The position numbers and the translations under genes were made by a program. 64,000 nt of DNA from Campylobacter peloridis LMG 23910 (GTDB lineage Bacteria; Campylobacterota; Campylobacteria; Campylobacterales; Campylobacteraceae), in the NCBI RefSeq assembly GCF_000816785.1, contig NZ_CP007766.1, positions 1,488,001 through 1,552,000 on the forward strand, written 5' to 3'. Below are positions 37,151-45,600 of this stretch, one piece after another. Under the pieces are notes generated by a model. The model ran no database searches. It was not told the origin of the DNA and saw only the letters and a program-made list of their open reading frames with translations. Positions within the stretch are counted from its first letter, which is position 1, and every line of letters starts with the position of its first letter.

Positions 37151-37156
37151 TATAAT
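37151..37156 (+). promoter_or_regulatory. Putative -10 element for pepT
   Basis: A perfect TATAAT lies 20 bases upstream of the pepT ATG, giving a short leader that still includes the AAGGAG ribosome site at about 37166-37171. Confidence 0.55.
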
Positions 37157-37176
37157 AAATATTTCAAGGAGCAAAA

Positions 37177-38403
37177 ATGGATATCATTCAAAGATTTATT
37201 AATTACACTAAAATAAACACTACCACAAGTAGAGAAAATGGAGCTGCAGGCATAATGCCATCAAGTAAAAATCAAACCGAACTTGCTATTTTACTCGAAA
37301 AAGAACTAAAAGAACTTGGTTTAACTAATATCACAAGAAGAGATAATTCAATCACAACTGCACTTTTACCAGCAAATACACAAAATGCACCTAGCATAGC
37401 CTTTTTTGCACATTTAGATACAAGTATGGAGCAAACTAATGATACAAATGCAAAAATTACTCATTATAAAGGCGGTGATATATGCTTAAATGAAAATTTA
37501 CAAATATATTTAAAAGAAAGTGAATTTAAAGAACTTAAAAACTACATAGGAGATGATATTATCCATACTGATGGCACAAGTTTGCTTGGAGCTGATGATA
37601 AGGCTGCTATTGCGGCTATTATGGATATGCTAGAATTTTTTGTAAAAAATCCTGATATTAAACATGGTGATATTTATGCTTGCTTTTTGCCTGATGAAGA
37701 GCAAGGCTTAAGAGGAGCTAAAGCTTTTGATATAAAAGAAATAAATGCTGATTTTGGATATTGTTTAGATTGTTGTGAGATAGGTGAGTTTATTTATGAA
37801 AATTGGAATGCAGGAGATTGTGAAGTAGAATTTATAGGCAAATCAGCTCATCCTATGAGTGCTAAAGGAAAATTGATAAATTCTTTAATCTTAGCTCACA
37901 AATTTATATCAATGTTACCAAATGGTGAAGCTCCAGAATATACAGAAAATAAAGAAGGTTATTTTTGGGTCAAAGAATTAAAAGGAAATAGCGCTAAAAC
38001 TATATTAAAAATAGATGTTAGAGAATTTGATGATGAAAAATACACTCAAAGAATGCAATTTTTGCAAAATTTGTGCGATAGCTTTAAAAAATTATATGGA
38101 GAAGAAAGGATAAATATAAAATTAAGCCATCGTTATAAAAATGTATTTAATTCCTTAAAAACAACCGATTGCTTACCTATAAAACTTGCTTTACAAGCAT
38201 ATAAAAATCTAAATATAGAAGCTAAAATCATCCCTATGCGTGGCGGATACGACGGAGCAGTGCTTTCAGAAAAAGGCTTGCCTTGCCCGAATATATTCAC
38301 AGGAGCACATAATTTTCATTCTATTTATGAATATTTACCTGTTAAATCTTTAAAAGCAGCGAGCAAAGTTTTACAAGAACTCATTATTTTAGCTACAAAA
38401 TAA
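37177..38403 (+). CDS. pepT: Peptidase T (tripeptide aminopeptidase)
   Basis: PepT releases the N-terminal residue from tripeptides in the cytoplasm, fitting an organism that lives on amino acids and peptides. The 408-residue M20 metallopeptidase has the metal ligands in AFFAHLDTS (His and Asp near residue 80), SLLGADDKAAIAA near 140, CFLPDEEQG (Glu-Glu near 173) and GAHNFHSIYEYLPV near the C-terminus. It is a single gene with its own promoter, and its stop lies in a hairpin shared with dcuC. Confidence 0.94.
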   Translation: MDIIQRFINYTKINTTTSRENGAAGIMPSSKNQTELAILLEKELKELGLTNITRRDNSITTALLPANTQNAPSIAFFAHLDTSMEQTNDTNAKITHYKGGDICLNENLQIYLKESEFKELKNYIGDDIIHTDGTSLLGADDKAAIAAIMDMLEFFVKNPDIKHGDIYACFLPDEEQGLRGAKAFDIKEINADFGYCLDCCEIGEFIYENWNAGDCEVEFIGKSAHPMSAKGKLINSLILAHKFISMLPNGEAPEYTENKEGYFWVKELKGNSAKTILKIDVREFDDEKYTQRMQFLQNLCDSFKKLYGEERINIKLSHRYKNVFNSLKTTDCLPIKLALQAYKNLNIEAKIIPMRGGYDGAVLSEKGLPCPNIFTGAHNFHSIYEYLPVKSLKAASKVLQELIILATK

Positions 38404-38430
38404 ATTTAAGCCTTAAAAGGCTTAAATTTA
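38401..38430. terminator. Bidirectional hairpin terminator between pepT and dcuC
   Basis: A 12-bp stem (38401-38412 with 38419-38430), extendable by two pairs into the loop, spans both converging stop codons. The AT-rich outer stem supplies T-runs to either side. Confidence 0.75.
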
Positions 38431-39720
38431 TAATAGCACAAAAGCAATTACAACTACTGAAACAACACAACCTAAGGCAGTTCTTTTAACAATTTCTAAA
38501 GGACTAACTCCAGCAATAGCCGAAACAATAATACAAGCTCCTAAAATAGGCGAAAGATATCTTCCAAGTACTGCTGACATTGCTACTGCTGTGCCAAGTT
38601 TAACTTGATCAAAACCAAGATCTTGTGCATGAATAGTTACGGCTTTATTAAATGCCATAGCAGCAGCATCTCCACTACCTGTAACCATAGCCATTAAAAA
38701 TGGTATAAAAGTTCCACCAAAACGCACATAATGCTGTTCATTTTTAAGCCACTCTATGATGATATCAATCACTCCACAAGCTTTTAAACCTGCAACAAAA
38801 ACACTAGCAGCTATGATAATACCTATAATCTCTGCATAAGATTTTCCCATACCATTAAAAAATTCTTTAAAAATGCTATCAGGCCTACTCATAGTTACCA
38901 CTAAAGCTATAATCGCTCCTAAAAGCATAGCTTCTGCAACCCCAACTTGTTTTGTCCATGTTAAAAACTCATAATCATTTAAAGGACTTGCTCCTATAAT
39001 TAGTACAAGCAAAGGAACCAAAGGCATTAAAGCATAAAAAATATTCACTTTTTCAATATCATCTTCACTTTTGCCTTGACTTGCTACTTCAAAAACTTGT
39101 CCTTTTTGATAATCTTTAAAAACCACTGCCATTATCATCAAAGAAATCATTACTATCACCCCTGCAGTTAATGCATTTGGAGTTTGAGTTAAGACAATTT
39201 CTTGTATATTTTTTCCTGAAATTTCTGAAATCAAAGCCGTATGAGAAACACCTGGACTTAAAATTCCCCCTATAGTTCCACAAAGCACCGTTGCTGCTGC
39301 CATGGCAGGTTTGATTCCAGAAGCCATTAAAAGTGGTATCAAAGTAGCACCAACCGCGGCTGAACAACCAGCAGCTGAAGGTATAGCTATAGCGATGAAA
39401 AAAGTTACCATAAAAGCAAGAGGAATTAAGAAAAATCCTACATTCTTCAAAGGAGCAGTTAATAATTTAACCAAATGTTTATCACACTTAGTAACCTTCA
39501 TAACAAAAGCAAAACCCATACTAGCACAAATTGCTTTTATCAAAGCAGGCTGCACCATAGCATGCGTAAAAGCACTCAAAGCTTCAATAGGTTTAAATGA
39601 AACTAAACATAAAATGAAACCAACACTAATTAAAGCAGTTTTTGTTTCTACCTTTTTAATAAGCAAATAAACAACAGCTATTACTCCTAAAATAGCAGTT
39701 AAAAGATAAAAAGTTTGCAT
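38428..39720 (-). CDS. dcuC: C4-dicarboxylate transporter DcuC
   Basis: The 430-residue membrane protein has about a dozen hydrophobic segments and DcuC-family motifs such as AIPSAAGCSAAVGATLIP, ILSPGVSHTALISEISGK and MVTGSGDAAAMAFNKA. DcuC-type carriers export succinate and exchange C4-dicarboxylates, useful when fumarate is used as electron acceptor at low oxygen. It follows pepE in the same direction with a 9-base gap holding a ribosome site. The substrate is inferred from the family. Confidence 0.88.
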   Translation of the reverse strand: MQTFYLLTAILGVIAVVYLLIKKVETKTALISVGFILCLVSFKPIEALSAFTHAMVQPALIKAICASMGFAFVMKVTKCDKHLVKLLTAPLKNVGFFLIPLAFMVTFFIAIAIPSAAGCSAAVGATLIPLLMASGIKPAMAAATVLCGTIGGILSPGVSHTALISEISGKNIQEIVLTQTPNALTAGVIVMISLMIMAVVFKDYQKGQVFEVASQGKSEDDIEKVNIFYALMPLVPLLVLIIGASPLNDYEFLTWTKQVGVAEAMLLGAIIALVVTMSRPDSIFKEFFNGMGKSYAEIIGIIIAASVFVAGLKACGVIDIIIEWLKNEQHYVRFGGTFIPFLMAMVTGSGDAAAMAFNKAVTIHAQDLGFDQVKLGTAVAMSAVLGRYLSPILGACIIVSAIAGVSPLEIVKRTALGCVVSVVVIAFVLL

Positions 39721-39729
39721 TTTTCTCCT

Positions 39730-40434
39730 TTAAATTTTACATTCTTGATTAGTTTTTAAATATTTAACATTAAAAGGATAAGTTAGTTTTAATACATCAT
39801 GATAACCAATTATTTTCAAGTTATCATCTTGCACTTTTAATGCTGAACCCTCTGGTATAGCATAAACAATGTCTTTTGGGTTAGTTAGTAAAAACTCCTC
39901 CAAACGCTCTTCTCTACTTTCGCCATTATGTCCGGCAATTTTACCACTGATAAAATGAGGATTAATCTGATAAGGAAAAACACCCAAGCTATCAAAACTT
40001 TTTGGCATAATTATAGGCATATCATTGGTTGTTTTTATACTAAGACCGGCTATATTTGAACCTGCACTCCATCCTATATAACAAGCTCCATTTTTAACAC
40101 GCTCCTTTAAGATTTCAAGCAAATCATTTTCATATAATTTATGTAAAAGCATAAAACTATTGCCACCACCCACTAAAAAAACTTTGGAATTTAAAATCGC
40201 TTCTTTTTTATCATGAAAATGGTGCAAAGACTTAATATTATCTTTTTTTAATCCTTCTTTCACCCTAGCTTCATATTCATCATAAGTCCTTCTAACTCCT
40301 GCATAAGGTATAAAAAGAATTTCTTCATCTATCATGGAATTTTCTTTCAAAAAATCATCCATAAATTCTCTAGTATGGCTTAAATAAGCACTATCTTTAT
40401 AACCTGAAGCACTAAAAAGCAAAAGTTTTGGCAT
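39730..40434 (-). CDS. pepE: Peptidase E (alpha-aspartyl dipeptidase)
   Basis: PepE splits dipeptides with N-terminal aspartate. The 234-residue S51-family enzyme has the nucleophile serine in CYIGWSAGSNIAG (near residue 120) and the active-site region NPHFISGKIAGHNGESREERL with the catalytic His (quoted here in part as a 20-residue region). The frame extends 20 hydrophobic codons upstream, but homology starts at MPKLLLFSASGYKDS, so 40434 is used. It forms a pair with dcuC, linking aspartate release to dicarboxylate transport. Confidence 0.9.
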   Translation of the reverse strand: MPKLLLFSASGYKDSAYLSHTREFMDDFLKENSMIDEEILFIPYAGVRRTYDEYEARVKEGLKKDNIKSLHHFHDKKEAILNSKVFLVGGGNSFMLLHKLYENDLLEILKERVKNGACYIGWSAGSNIAGLSIKTTNDMPIIMPKSFDSLGVFPYQINPHFISGKIAGHNGESREERLEEFLLTNPKDIVYAIPEGSALKVQDDNLKIIGYHDVLKLTYPFNVKYLKTNQECKI

Positions 40435-40459
40435 TATTTTTCCTTGGATATGAATTAAA

Positions 40460-40465
40460 ATTATA
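40460..40465 (-). promoter_or_regulatory. Putative -10 element for pepE-dcuC
   Basis: TATAAT on the minus strand (context AATTATAATTTTA) lies 26 bases upstream of the pepE ATG in the divergent pepE/surE gap. Confidence 0.5.
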
Positions 40466-40524
40466 ATTTTAATATTTAAAAAATGAAAAAACAATTTATT
40501 AAAGAAAAAATATTTTATTACTTG

Positions 40525-40533
40525 TGTTAAAAT
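40525..40533 (+). promoter_or_regulatory. Putative extended -10 element for surE
   Basis: TGTTAAAAT is an extended -10 (hexamer TAAAAT at 40528-40533) followed after 7 bases by an AAGGA ribosome site and the surE ATG at 40552. Confidence 0.5.
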
Positions 40534-40551
40534 TCATACAAAGGAAGAATT

Positions 40552-41325
40552 ATGAAAGAAATTTTAATCACTAATGATGATGGTTATGAGAGCGAGGGCT
40601 TAAAAAAACTCATAAAAATGCTAAGAAAAGAATTTAAAGCCAAAATCACCATAGTAGCTCCAGCAACTGAAAAATCAGCATGCTCACACTCTATAACCCT
40701 AACTAAACCTTTAAGATTTCACAAGGTTGGAAGAAGATTTTATAAACTTGATGATGGCACGCCTGCAGATTGTGTATATCTTGCTTTGCATGCTTTATAT
40801 AAAAAGCGTTTACCTGATCTTGTCATAAGTGGGATTAATAAAGGCGCTAATGTAGGCGAGGATATAACTTACTCAGGCACTTGTGCAGGTGCTATGGAAG
40901 CAGTGCTTCATAAAATTCCTGCCATAGCTTTATCACAATTTTATAAAGATAACCAAAAAGAGCTTGATTACAAACTTGCTTTAAAACTTACTAAAAAAAT
41001 AGTCAAAAATATCTTTGAAAATGGTTTTCCTTTGGGTGAAAAAGAATTTTTAAATATCAATTTTCCTTCTAACAAAACAGCCTTTCAGGGCTTAAAAATT
41101 TGCAAAGCAGGTAAAAGAATTTACAGCTATGAAGCACATTCAAATACAAATCCAAGAGGTGTAGAATACTACTGGCTAGCTGCTGCTAATCTTGATCATG
41201 AAAATGAAAAAAACTCAGACATAGCACTTTTAAAACAAGGTTATGCCACGATAACCCCTATAATGCTTGATCTAACAGCTTATAAGCAAATAAAAAATCT
41301 CAAAAAATGGATGAAAAATGGATAG
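40552..41325 (+). CDS. surE: 5'-nucleotidase SurE
   Basis: SurE is a metal-dependent nucleoside monophosphate phosphatase with a role in stationary phase and stress. The 257-residue protein has the metal-binding NDDGYESEGL near its start, APATEKSACSHSITL, and the conserved VISGINKGANVGEDITYSGT near residue 90 (quoted in part). Length is normal. It overlaps the following ThiF-like gene by 8 bases, and the two with the acetyltransferase gene form a rightward group. Confidence 0.95.
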   Translation: MKEILITNDDGYESEGLKKLIKMLRKEFKAKITIVAPATEKSACSHSITLTKPLRFHKVGRRFYKLDDGTPADCVYLALHALYKKRLPDLVISGINKGANVGEDITYSGTCAGAMEAVLHKIPAIALSQFYKDNQKELDYKLALKLTKKIVKNIFENGFPLGEKEFLNINFPSNKTAFQGLKICKAGKRIYSYEAHSNTNPRGVEYYWLAAANLDHENEKNSDIALLKQGYATITPIMLDLTAYKQIKNLKKWMKNG

Positions 41326-41971
41326 ATACACGCGTATAAAATGGCTTGTTAATGAAGAAAATTTTATTAAATTTCAAAATACCAAAGTTTTAGTTTGTGG
41401 TTTAGGCGGAGTTGGTGGGATTTGTGTTGATACGCTTTTTAGAAGTGGCTTTAGCAATCTAACCTTAATCGATGCGGATAAATTTGAAATTACTAATCAA
41501 AACCGCCAACTCCATAGTGAAAATATAGGCGAAGAAAAAGCTAAGGTTTTTGAACGCATTTACAATGCTAAAGGCATAGTTAGTAAAATTGATGATGAGT
41601 TTTTAAAAAGTTTTGATTTGAGCGAATTTGATTTAATCATTGATGCGATTGATGATATACCTGCTAAAGTTGCTTTGGCTAATTTACTTGATTTAAAAAA
41701 GCAAATTTTTATCTCATCAACCGGTGGTGCTAGAAAGCTTGATCCAACGCGTATTAAAACAACAAGTATATTTAAAACTCATGGTGATGCCCTAGCTAAA
41801 AAATTCCGTTATGAGCTTAGAAAATCAGGCTTTAAAGGGGATTTTGATGTGGTATTTTCAGATGAGCAAGCTCATTGTAAAGATCTTGGCTCATTTATGG
41901 GTGTGACAGCTTCTTTTGGACTTGCTTTAGCTTCTTTGGCTTTAAGGAAAGTGCTTGATAAGAAAGCTTGA
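41318..41971 (+). CDS. ThiF/MoeB-family E1-like adenylyltransferase (TcdA-like)
   Basis: The 217-residue protein has the Rossmann ATP-binding motif KVLVCGLGGVGGICVDTLFR near residue 25 and the E1-type DADKFEITNQNRQLHSENIG. This layout matches TcdA, which cyclises t6A in tRNA, more than MoeB or ThiF, because there is no rhodanese domain and the arrangement is short. The zinc CxxC pairs found in MoeB/ThiF are absent. Without further data the substrate cannot be fixed. It overlaps surE and the next gene. Confidence 0.78.
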   Translation: MDRYTRIKWLVNEENFIKFQNTKVLVCGLGGVGGICVDTLFRSGFSNLTLIDADKFEITNQNRQLHSENIGEEKAKVFERIYNAKGIVSKIDDEFLKSFDLSEFDLIIDAIDDIPAKVALANLLDLKKQIFISSTGGARKLDPTRIKTTSIFKTHGDALAKKFRYELRKSGFKGDFDVVFSDEQAHCKDLGSFMGVTASFGLALASLALRKVLDKKA

Positions 41972-42404
41972 TATAAAAGACTTAGCTTCTTATATCAAGC
42001 TTTTTAAGCAAAGCGTATCCACTCTTTGTAAAAATGATTACACAAAAGAACAAATTCATGCTTGGATTAATATAGACCAAAAAGCTTGGGAGGAAAAATT
42101 TCAAAATCAACTAGGCTTTGCCTATGAAGAAAAAGGCCAAATCATATCTTTTATAAGTATAAATTTAGAAGAAAAAACTCTCGATCTTTACTTTACTCAT
42201 GCAAACTATGCTCATCAAGGTTATGGCAAAGCTTTATTAGAATTTGCTCTTAAAAACTACCCTTATAATGAAATTTATACTTTTGCTAGTCTTAGTGCTA
42301 AAAATTTCTTTTTAAAAAATAATTTCGAAATCATAAAAGAAAATATAGTTTTAAAAAATCAACAAGAATTGAAAAATTTTTTAATGAAAAAGGAAATAAA
42401 ATGA
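41955..42404 (+). CDS. GNAT-family acetyltransferase
   Basis: The 149-residue protein has the GNAT core: FAYEEKGQIISFISI, LYFTHANYAHQGYGKALLEFAL with the acetyl-CoA loop (QGYGKA), and the terminal strand LSAKNFFLKNNFE. The substrate cannot be read from the sequence. The start appears to be a TTG at 41955, inside the end of the ThiF-like gene (17-base overlap), since no suitable ATG precedes the first conserved strand. Its stop overlaps an ATG that opens a 13-codon frame (see findings). Confidence 0.82.
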   Translation: MIRKLDIKDLASYIKLFKQSVSTLCKNDYTKEQIHAWINIDQKAWEEKFQNQLGFAYEEKGQIISFISINLEEKTLDLYFTHANYAHQGYGKALLEFALKNYPYNEIYTFASLSAKNFFLKNNFEIIKENIVLKNQQELKNFLMKKEIK

Positions 42405-42418
42405 AAAAATTAAATAAA

Positions 42419-43126
42419 TCAAATTTGACACATAAAAAATAAAGGATGATAAGTTAAGGTATTTTGAAATTCTTTTTCATAGTTTTTTAAAAATGCCTTG
42501 CTTATAAAAAATTTATCACCCAAAGCATTTACCCCGCTTAATTTCAAATGCCTAAAAAGCTCTAAAGTATGATCAAATTTTAACTCTTTTAACTCTTCTT
42601 TTGCCTTGATAATCTTAAAATTTTTAGAAAGCTTTTGCTTAATTTGCTCTAAAGTTAAATACTCAAGTGATAAATTAGCGCTTTGTTTTATTTGAGTGAA
42701 ATTTTTTTCTCCAAAAGTAGAAAAAAGCAAAATCCCATTTTTATTTAGCATATTTGCAAGATTTTCTAAAAGCTCATCTATCTTTAGCCACTGCATACAA
42801 GCATTGGAAGCTATAAGATCAAATTTTTTCGTATAAAAATGATGATTTTTAAGCTCATTCATATCAAAAATACCAAATTCATCAAACTTACAAGGATTTT
42901 CAAAAGCATAAATATCATTTAAAAAATAATGCTTAAATTTAATACACTCTTGCAAAGCCTTGCTAAAAACCCCTACCCCACAGCCAAATTCAAACACTGC
43001 TTCAAAATCGCTCAAATCATTCTCACTAAGCATTTTACAAAGCTCTTTAGCCATGGCTTTTTGCACGGGCGAGTTAGCACTATATGTGTTTTTTGCTCTT
43101 ATGAAAGTTTGCAAAGTGCTTCCCAA
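42419..43126 (-). CDS. bioC: Malonyl-ACP O-methyltransferase BioC
   Basis: BioC methylates malonyl-ACP so that fatty acid synthesis can build the pimelate chain of biotin. The 235-residue SAM-dependent methyltransferase shows FEFGCGVGVFSKAL near residue 47, FDLIASNACMQWL and NKNGILLFSTFGEKNF. The start is uncertain: in-frame TTG codons occur at 43126 and 43114, both inside the end of bioG, and no ATG fits. It is the last gene of the leftward biotin series. Confidence 0.88.
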   Translation of the reverse strand: MGSTLQTFIRAKNTYSANSPVQKAMAKELCKMLSENDLSDFEAVFEFGCGVGVFSKALQECIKFKHYFLNDIYAFENPCKFDEFGIFDMNELKNHHFYTKKFDLIASNACMQWLKIDELLENLANMLNKNGILLFSTFGEKNFTQIKQSANLSLEYLTLEQIKQKLSKNFKIIKAKEELKELKFDHTLELFRHLKLSGVNALGDKFFISKAFLKNYEKEFQNTLTYHPLFFMCQI

Positions 43127-43725
43127 GTGTGGTATTTAAAAAATGTAAAATGTGGCTCATCAACAAACATTGCCTTTTCTTTGAAAAAATTTAAAGCATG
43201 CTTTGATGGAAAGATTTTATCCTCTTTGCTAATTATAGCTTTATCCCAAGTGAAATTTTCATTTAAATCCTTAGTGCAAAACTCATATAAGCTTAAAAGT
43301 TCTTCTTTTAAATACTCATTTTTTTCAAAGTAAAATTCATCACTTAAACTCATTCTTTTTTCAAGCAAATTTGCTTTAAAATCCTCTAAAGCAAATCTTT
43401 TCATCGTAAGTTTAAAAATGGCTTTTTTAATCCCAAATTCATCATTTATAGGTAAATTTGTGCCATTTATGGCTATTTTTTTATCAAATTTTATATCTTT
43501 TAAAATTTTACTCGCTATGCAAACTCCCATAGAAAAGCCAACAAGAGTGATTTTTTCAAATTTATGAAGATTAATTTCCCAATCAAAACTCGTATAATCA
43601 TACACCATTAAAACATTTACATCGCTTTTTAAGTGCGTAAAATGGCTAAAATGCGAACAAAACCCTGAAAAAAATAAAATCAACTCAGATGAATTTGCAT
43701 TTTCATGTAAAAAATGAGTTTTCAA
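43099..43725 (-). CDS. bioG: Pimeloyl-ACP methyl ester carboxylesterase BioG
   Basis: BioG removes the methyl group added by BioC once the pimeloyl chain is complete. The 208-residue alpha/beta hydrolase has the oxyanion region LILFFSGFCSHFSHF, the nucleophile elbow LVGFSMGVCIA (Ser near residue 80) and the C-terminal His in DEPHFTFFKYHTW. The start is a TTG at 43725 overlapping the bioF stop as TTGA, with GGAGG just upstream. The BioC-BioG pairing is the route used in related species. Confidence 0.88.
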   Translation of the reverse strand: MKTHFLHENANSSELILFFSGFCSHFSHFTHLKSDVNVLMVYDYTSFDWEINLHKFEKITLVGFSMGVCIASKILKDIKFDKKIAINGTNLPINDEFGIKKAIFKLTMKRFALEDFKANLLEKRMSLSDEFYFEKNEYLKEELLSLYEFCTKDLNENFTWDKAIISKEDKIFPSKHALNFFKEKAMFVDEPHFTFFKYHTWEALCKLS

Positions 43726-44846
43726 AGTACCTCCAAAACCTTTTCTAAGTCTTTTTTCACTAAACCAGCATGCAAAGAAAAGCGAATTCTAGCTGTATTT
43801 TTAGCCACAGTTGGCTCTTTAATAGCAGGTGCAAAAATACCATTTTCTAAAAGCTTTTTAGAAATTTCACTAGCTAGTGCATTTTGTCCTAAAATAAAAG
43901 ATATCACATAAGCATCACCTAAAACCACACCTTTACTTGCTAAAGCATTTTTAAACCAAGTGCTTAACTCTAAAAGCCTTTTTCTTTGAGTGCTAAATTC
44001 ATACAAATGCTTAAAAACATGCAAAGTCCAAGCTACATTGATAGGCGCAATAGCAGTTGAGTATATAAAAGCTCTTGCTTTGTTGATAAAAAAATCTTTT
44101 TCATCGCTTATCATGCAAGCTCCCATGGAAGCTATAGCCTTACCAAAGGTAAAAACTAAAAAATCCACTTCCTTTTCTAAGCCTAAAAATTTCACATAAC
44201 CCAAACCATCATCTCCGAAACACCCTATGCTATGAGCTTCATCAATATAAATTTTGATATTTTTAAATTCTTTTTTTAAATTTATGAATTCTTTTATAGG
44301 TGCAAAATCTCCATCCATACTAAATAGTGCTTCACTTACGATGATGATATTTTCAAATTCTTTATAATGCTTTTGCACTAAGCTTTGCAAATGCTTTATA
44401 TTATTGTGCTTAAATCTTATAAATTTAGCCCCGCCAAGCCTTAAACCATCAATAATACTTGCATGCACTTGCTTATCTGCTAAAAACAAAGTATTTTTAA
44501 TGCTTGCTAAAGCTTGCAAACAGCTAACATTTAAGGCATAGCCGTTGTTAAAATGCAAGATTTTTCTGCCTAATTTAGCTTCTAAAAAGCTTTCAAATTC
44601 ATCAAAAATCGCATAATTTCCACTCAAGCTTCTTGAGCTTGAACTAGAAAATTCAAATTCTTTTAAATGTGTTAAAAAATCTTGCTTCAATGATTTTTCA
44701 TTACTTAAATTTAAATAATCATTGCTTGCTAAATTCAGCAATTTTTGCTCATTATAAATAACATATTTTCCCTCATGTTTTAATGAGCGTAGAATTCTAA
44801 AATTATTTTGTTGCTTTAACTCATCTAAAATTTGTGCAATTTGCAT
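43722..44846 (-). CDS. bioF: 8-amino-7-oxononanoate synthase
   Basis: BioF condenses pimeloyl-ACP (or -CoA) with alanine, the first step of biotin ring assembly. The 374-residue PLP enzyme has LLNLASNDYLNLSNE near the start, the IYIDEAHSIGCFGDDGLGY aspartate motif near residue 200, and the PLP-lysine FTFGKAIASMGACM near 232. Length is normal. Its ATG overlaps the stop of the Sel1-repeat gene (TAATG) and its stop overlaps bioG. Confidence 0.95.
   Translation of the reverse strand: MQIAQILDELKQQNNFRILRSLKHEGKYVIYNEQKLLNLASNDYLNLSNEKSLKQDFLTHLKEFEFSSSSSRSLSGNYAIFDEFESFLEAKLGRKILHFNNGYALNVSCLQALASIKNTLFLADKQVHASIIDGLRLGGAKFIRFKHNNIKHLQSLVQKHYKEFENIIIVSEALFSMDGDFAPIKEFINLKKEFKNIKIYIDEAHSIGCFGDDGLGYVKFLGLEKEVDFLVFTFGKAIASMGACMISDEKDFFINKARAFIYSTAIAPINVAWTLHVFKHLYEFSTQRKRLLELSTWFKNALASKGVVLGDAYVISFILGQNALASEISKKLLENGIFAPAIKEPTVAKNTARIRFSLHAGLVKKDLEKVLEVL
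43729..43734 (-). promoter_or_regulatory. Strong ribosome-binding site deciding the TTG start of bioG
   Basis: GGAGGT on the minus strand, inside the end of bioF, sits just upstream of the TTG at 43725 that overlaps the bioF stop. It supports a coupled, non-ATG start. Confidence 0.65.
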
Positions 44847-45466
44847 TATTGTTTAAGCCTTGCATAGTTTTCACAACCCTCATCGCTTTTTAAATCACAA
44901 GCCTTGCCAAAATATTCTAAAGCTTTAGAAAGATCCTTTCTAACACCAGATCCATTTACATACATAATCCCGAGATTATTGCAACTACTTCCATTATTCA
45001 AATCGCAAGCTTTTTGATGAAACTCAACTGCTTTCAAATTATCCTTTTTTACACCTTGTCCATTTTCATACATGAAACCAAGATTAGAACAACCTAAACC
45101 ATTTTCTAAGTCACATGCTTTTTGATATAATTCTACTGCTTTGAAATTATCTTTTCTTACACCTTTTCCATTTTCATACATAGCTCCAATACCAAAACAA
45201 CCGATTCCAATATTTAAATCACAAGATTTTTTATAAAACTCAACTGCTTTAAAATTATTTTTTTTAACACCTTCCCCTCTTTCATACAAAGCTCCAATAC
45301 CAAAACAACCGATTCCAATATTTAAATCACAAGCTTGTTTGTAATACTTCATAGCATTTATATAATCACCACTTTCATAGGCTTTAATCCCTTTTTCAAC
45401 CAAATCCTCTTGTGAGTATGCAAAATTTAAAAATAAAATTGTTAGAACAACTAATATTTTTTTCAT
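44846..45466 (-). CDS. Secreted cysteine-rich Sel1-repeat protein (Hcp-like)
   Basis: The 206-residue protein has a signal peptide (MKKILVVLTILFLNFAYS). It consists of about five 36-residue Sel1-like repeats, each with two cysteines in the pattern ACDLNxGxGCxxxGxMYENGxGV, as in Helicobacter cysteine-rich proteins where the pairs form disulfides. It should be periplasmic or secreted and act as a protein-binding scaffold. Repeats 2 and 3 share a 44-base identical stretch. It is translationally coupled to bioF, which is odd for a secreted protein, and has its own promoter candidate. Its partner is unknown. Confidence 0.85.
   Translation of the reverse strand: MKKILVVLTILFLNFAYSQEDLVEKGIKAYESGDYINAMKYYKQACDLNIGIGCFGIGALYERGEGVKKNNFKAVEFYKKSCDLNIGIGCFGIGAMYENGKGVRKDNFKAVELYQKACDLENGLGCSNLGFMYENGQGVKKDNLKAVEFHQKACDLNNGSSCNNLGIMYVNGSGVRKDLSKALEYFGKACDLKSDEGCENYARLKQ
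45182..45333 (-). repeat. 108-bp tandem repeat register with 44-base identical copies inside the Sel1 gene
   Basis: The 44 bases at 45182-45225 recur exactly at 45290-45333, spaced by 108 bases, which is 36 codons or one Sel1 repeat. Such copies allow in-frame gain or loss of one repeat by recombination or slippage. Confidence 0.85.
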
Positions 45467-45502
45467 TATTTTTCCTTTTGAAATTTTAAAATAAAAAAGC
45501 TA

Positions 45503-45508
45503 ATTATA
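45503..45508 (-). promoter_or_regulatory. Putative -10 element for the Sel1-bioF-bioG-bioC operon
   Basis: TATAAT on the minus strand (context TTATATAATTAGC) lies about 37 bases upstream of the Sel1 gene ATG in the divergent gap with bioA. Confidence 0.5.
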
Positions 45509-45568
45509 TAAATATTTTCTAAATAATCCTTTTTCATTTTAAAGCATAAATTTGAGTAAAAATTGTAG

Positions 45569-45574
45569 TATCAT
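45569..45574 (+). promoter_or_regulatory. Putative -10 element for bioA
   Basis: TATCAT (context GTAGTATCATTAG) lies 26 bases upstream of the bioA ATG. No BirA-type operator was recognised in the divergent gap. Confidence 0.4.
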
Positions 45575-45600
45575 TAGTAATAAAAATCAAAGAAGTAAAA

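Noticed and set aside
39116..39670. Open frames on both strands inside dcuC
   Set aside because: They are shadows of the dcuC membrane-protein coding sequence, without ribosome sites or family motifs.
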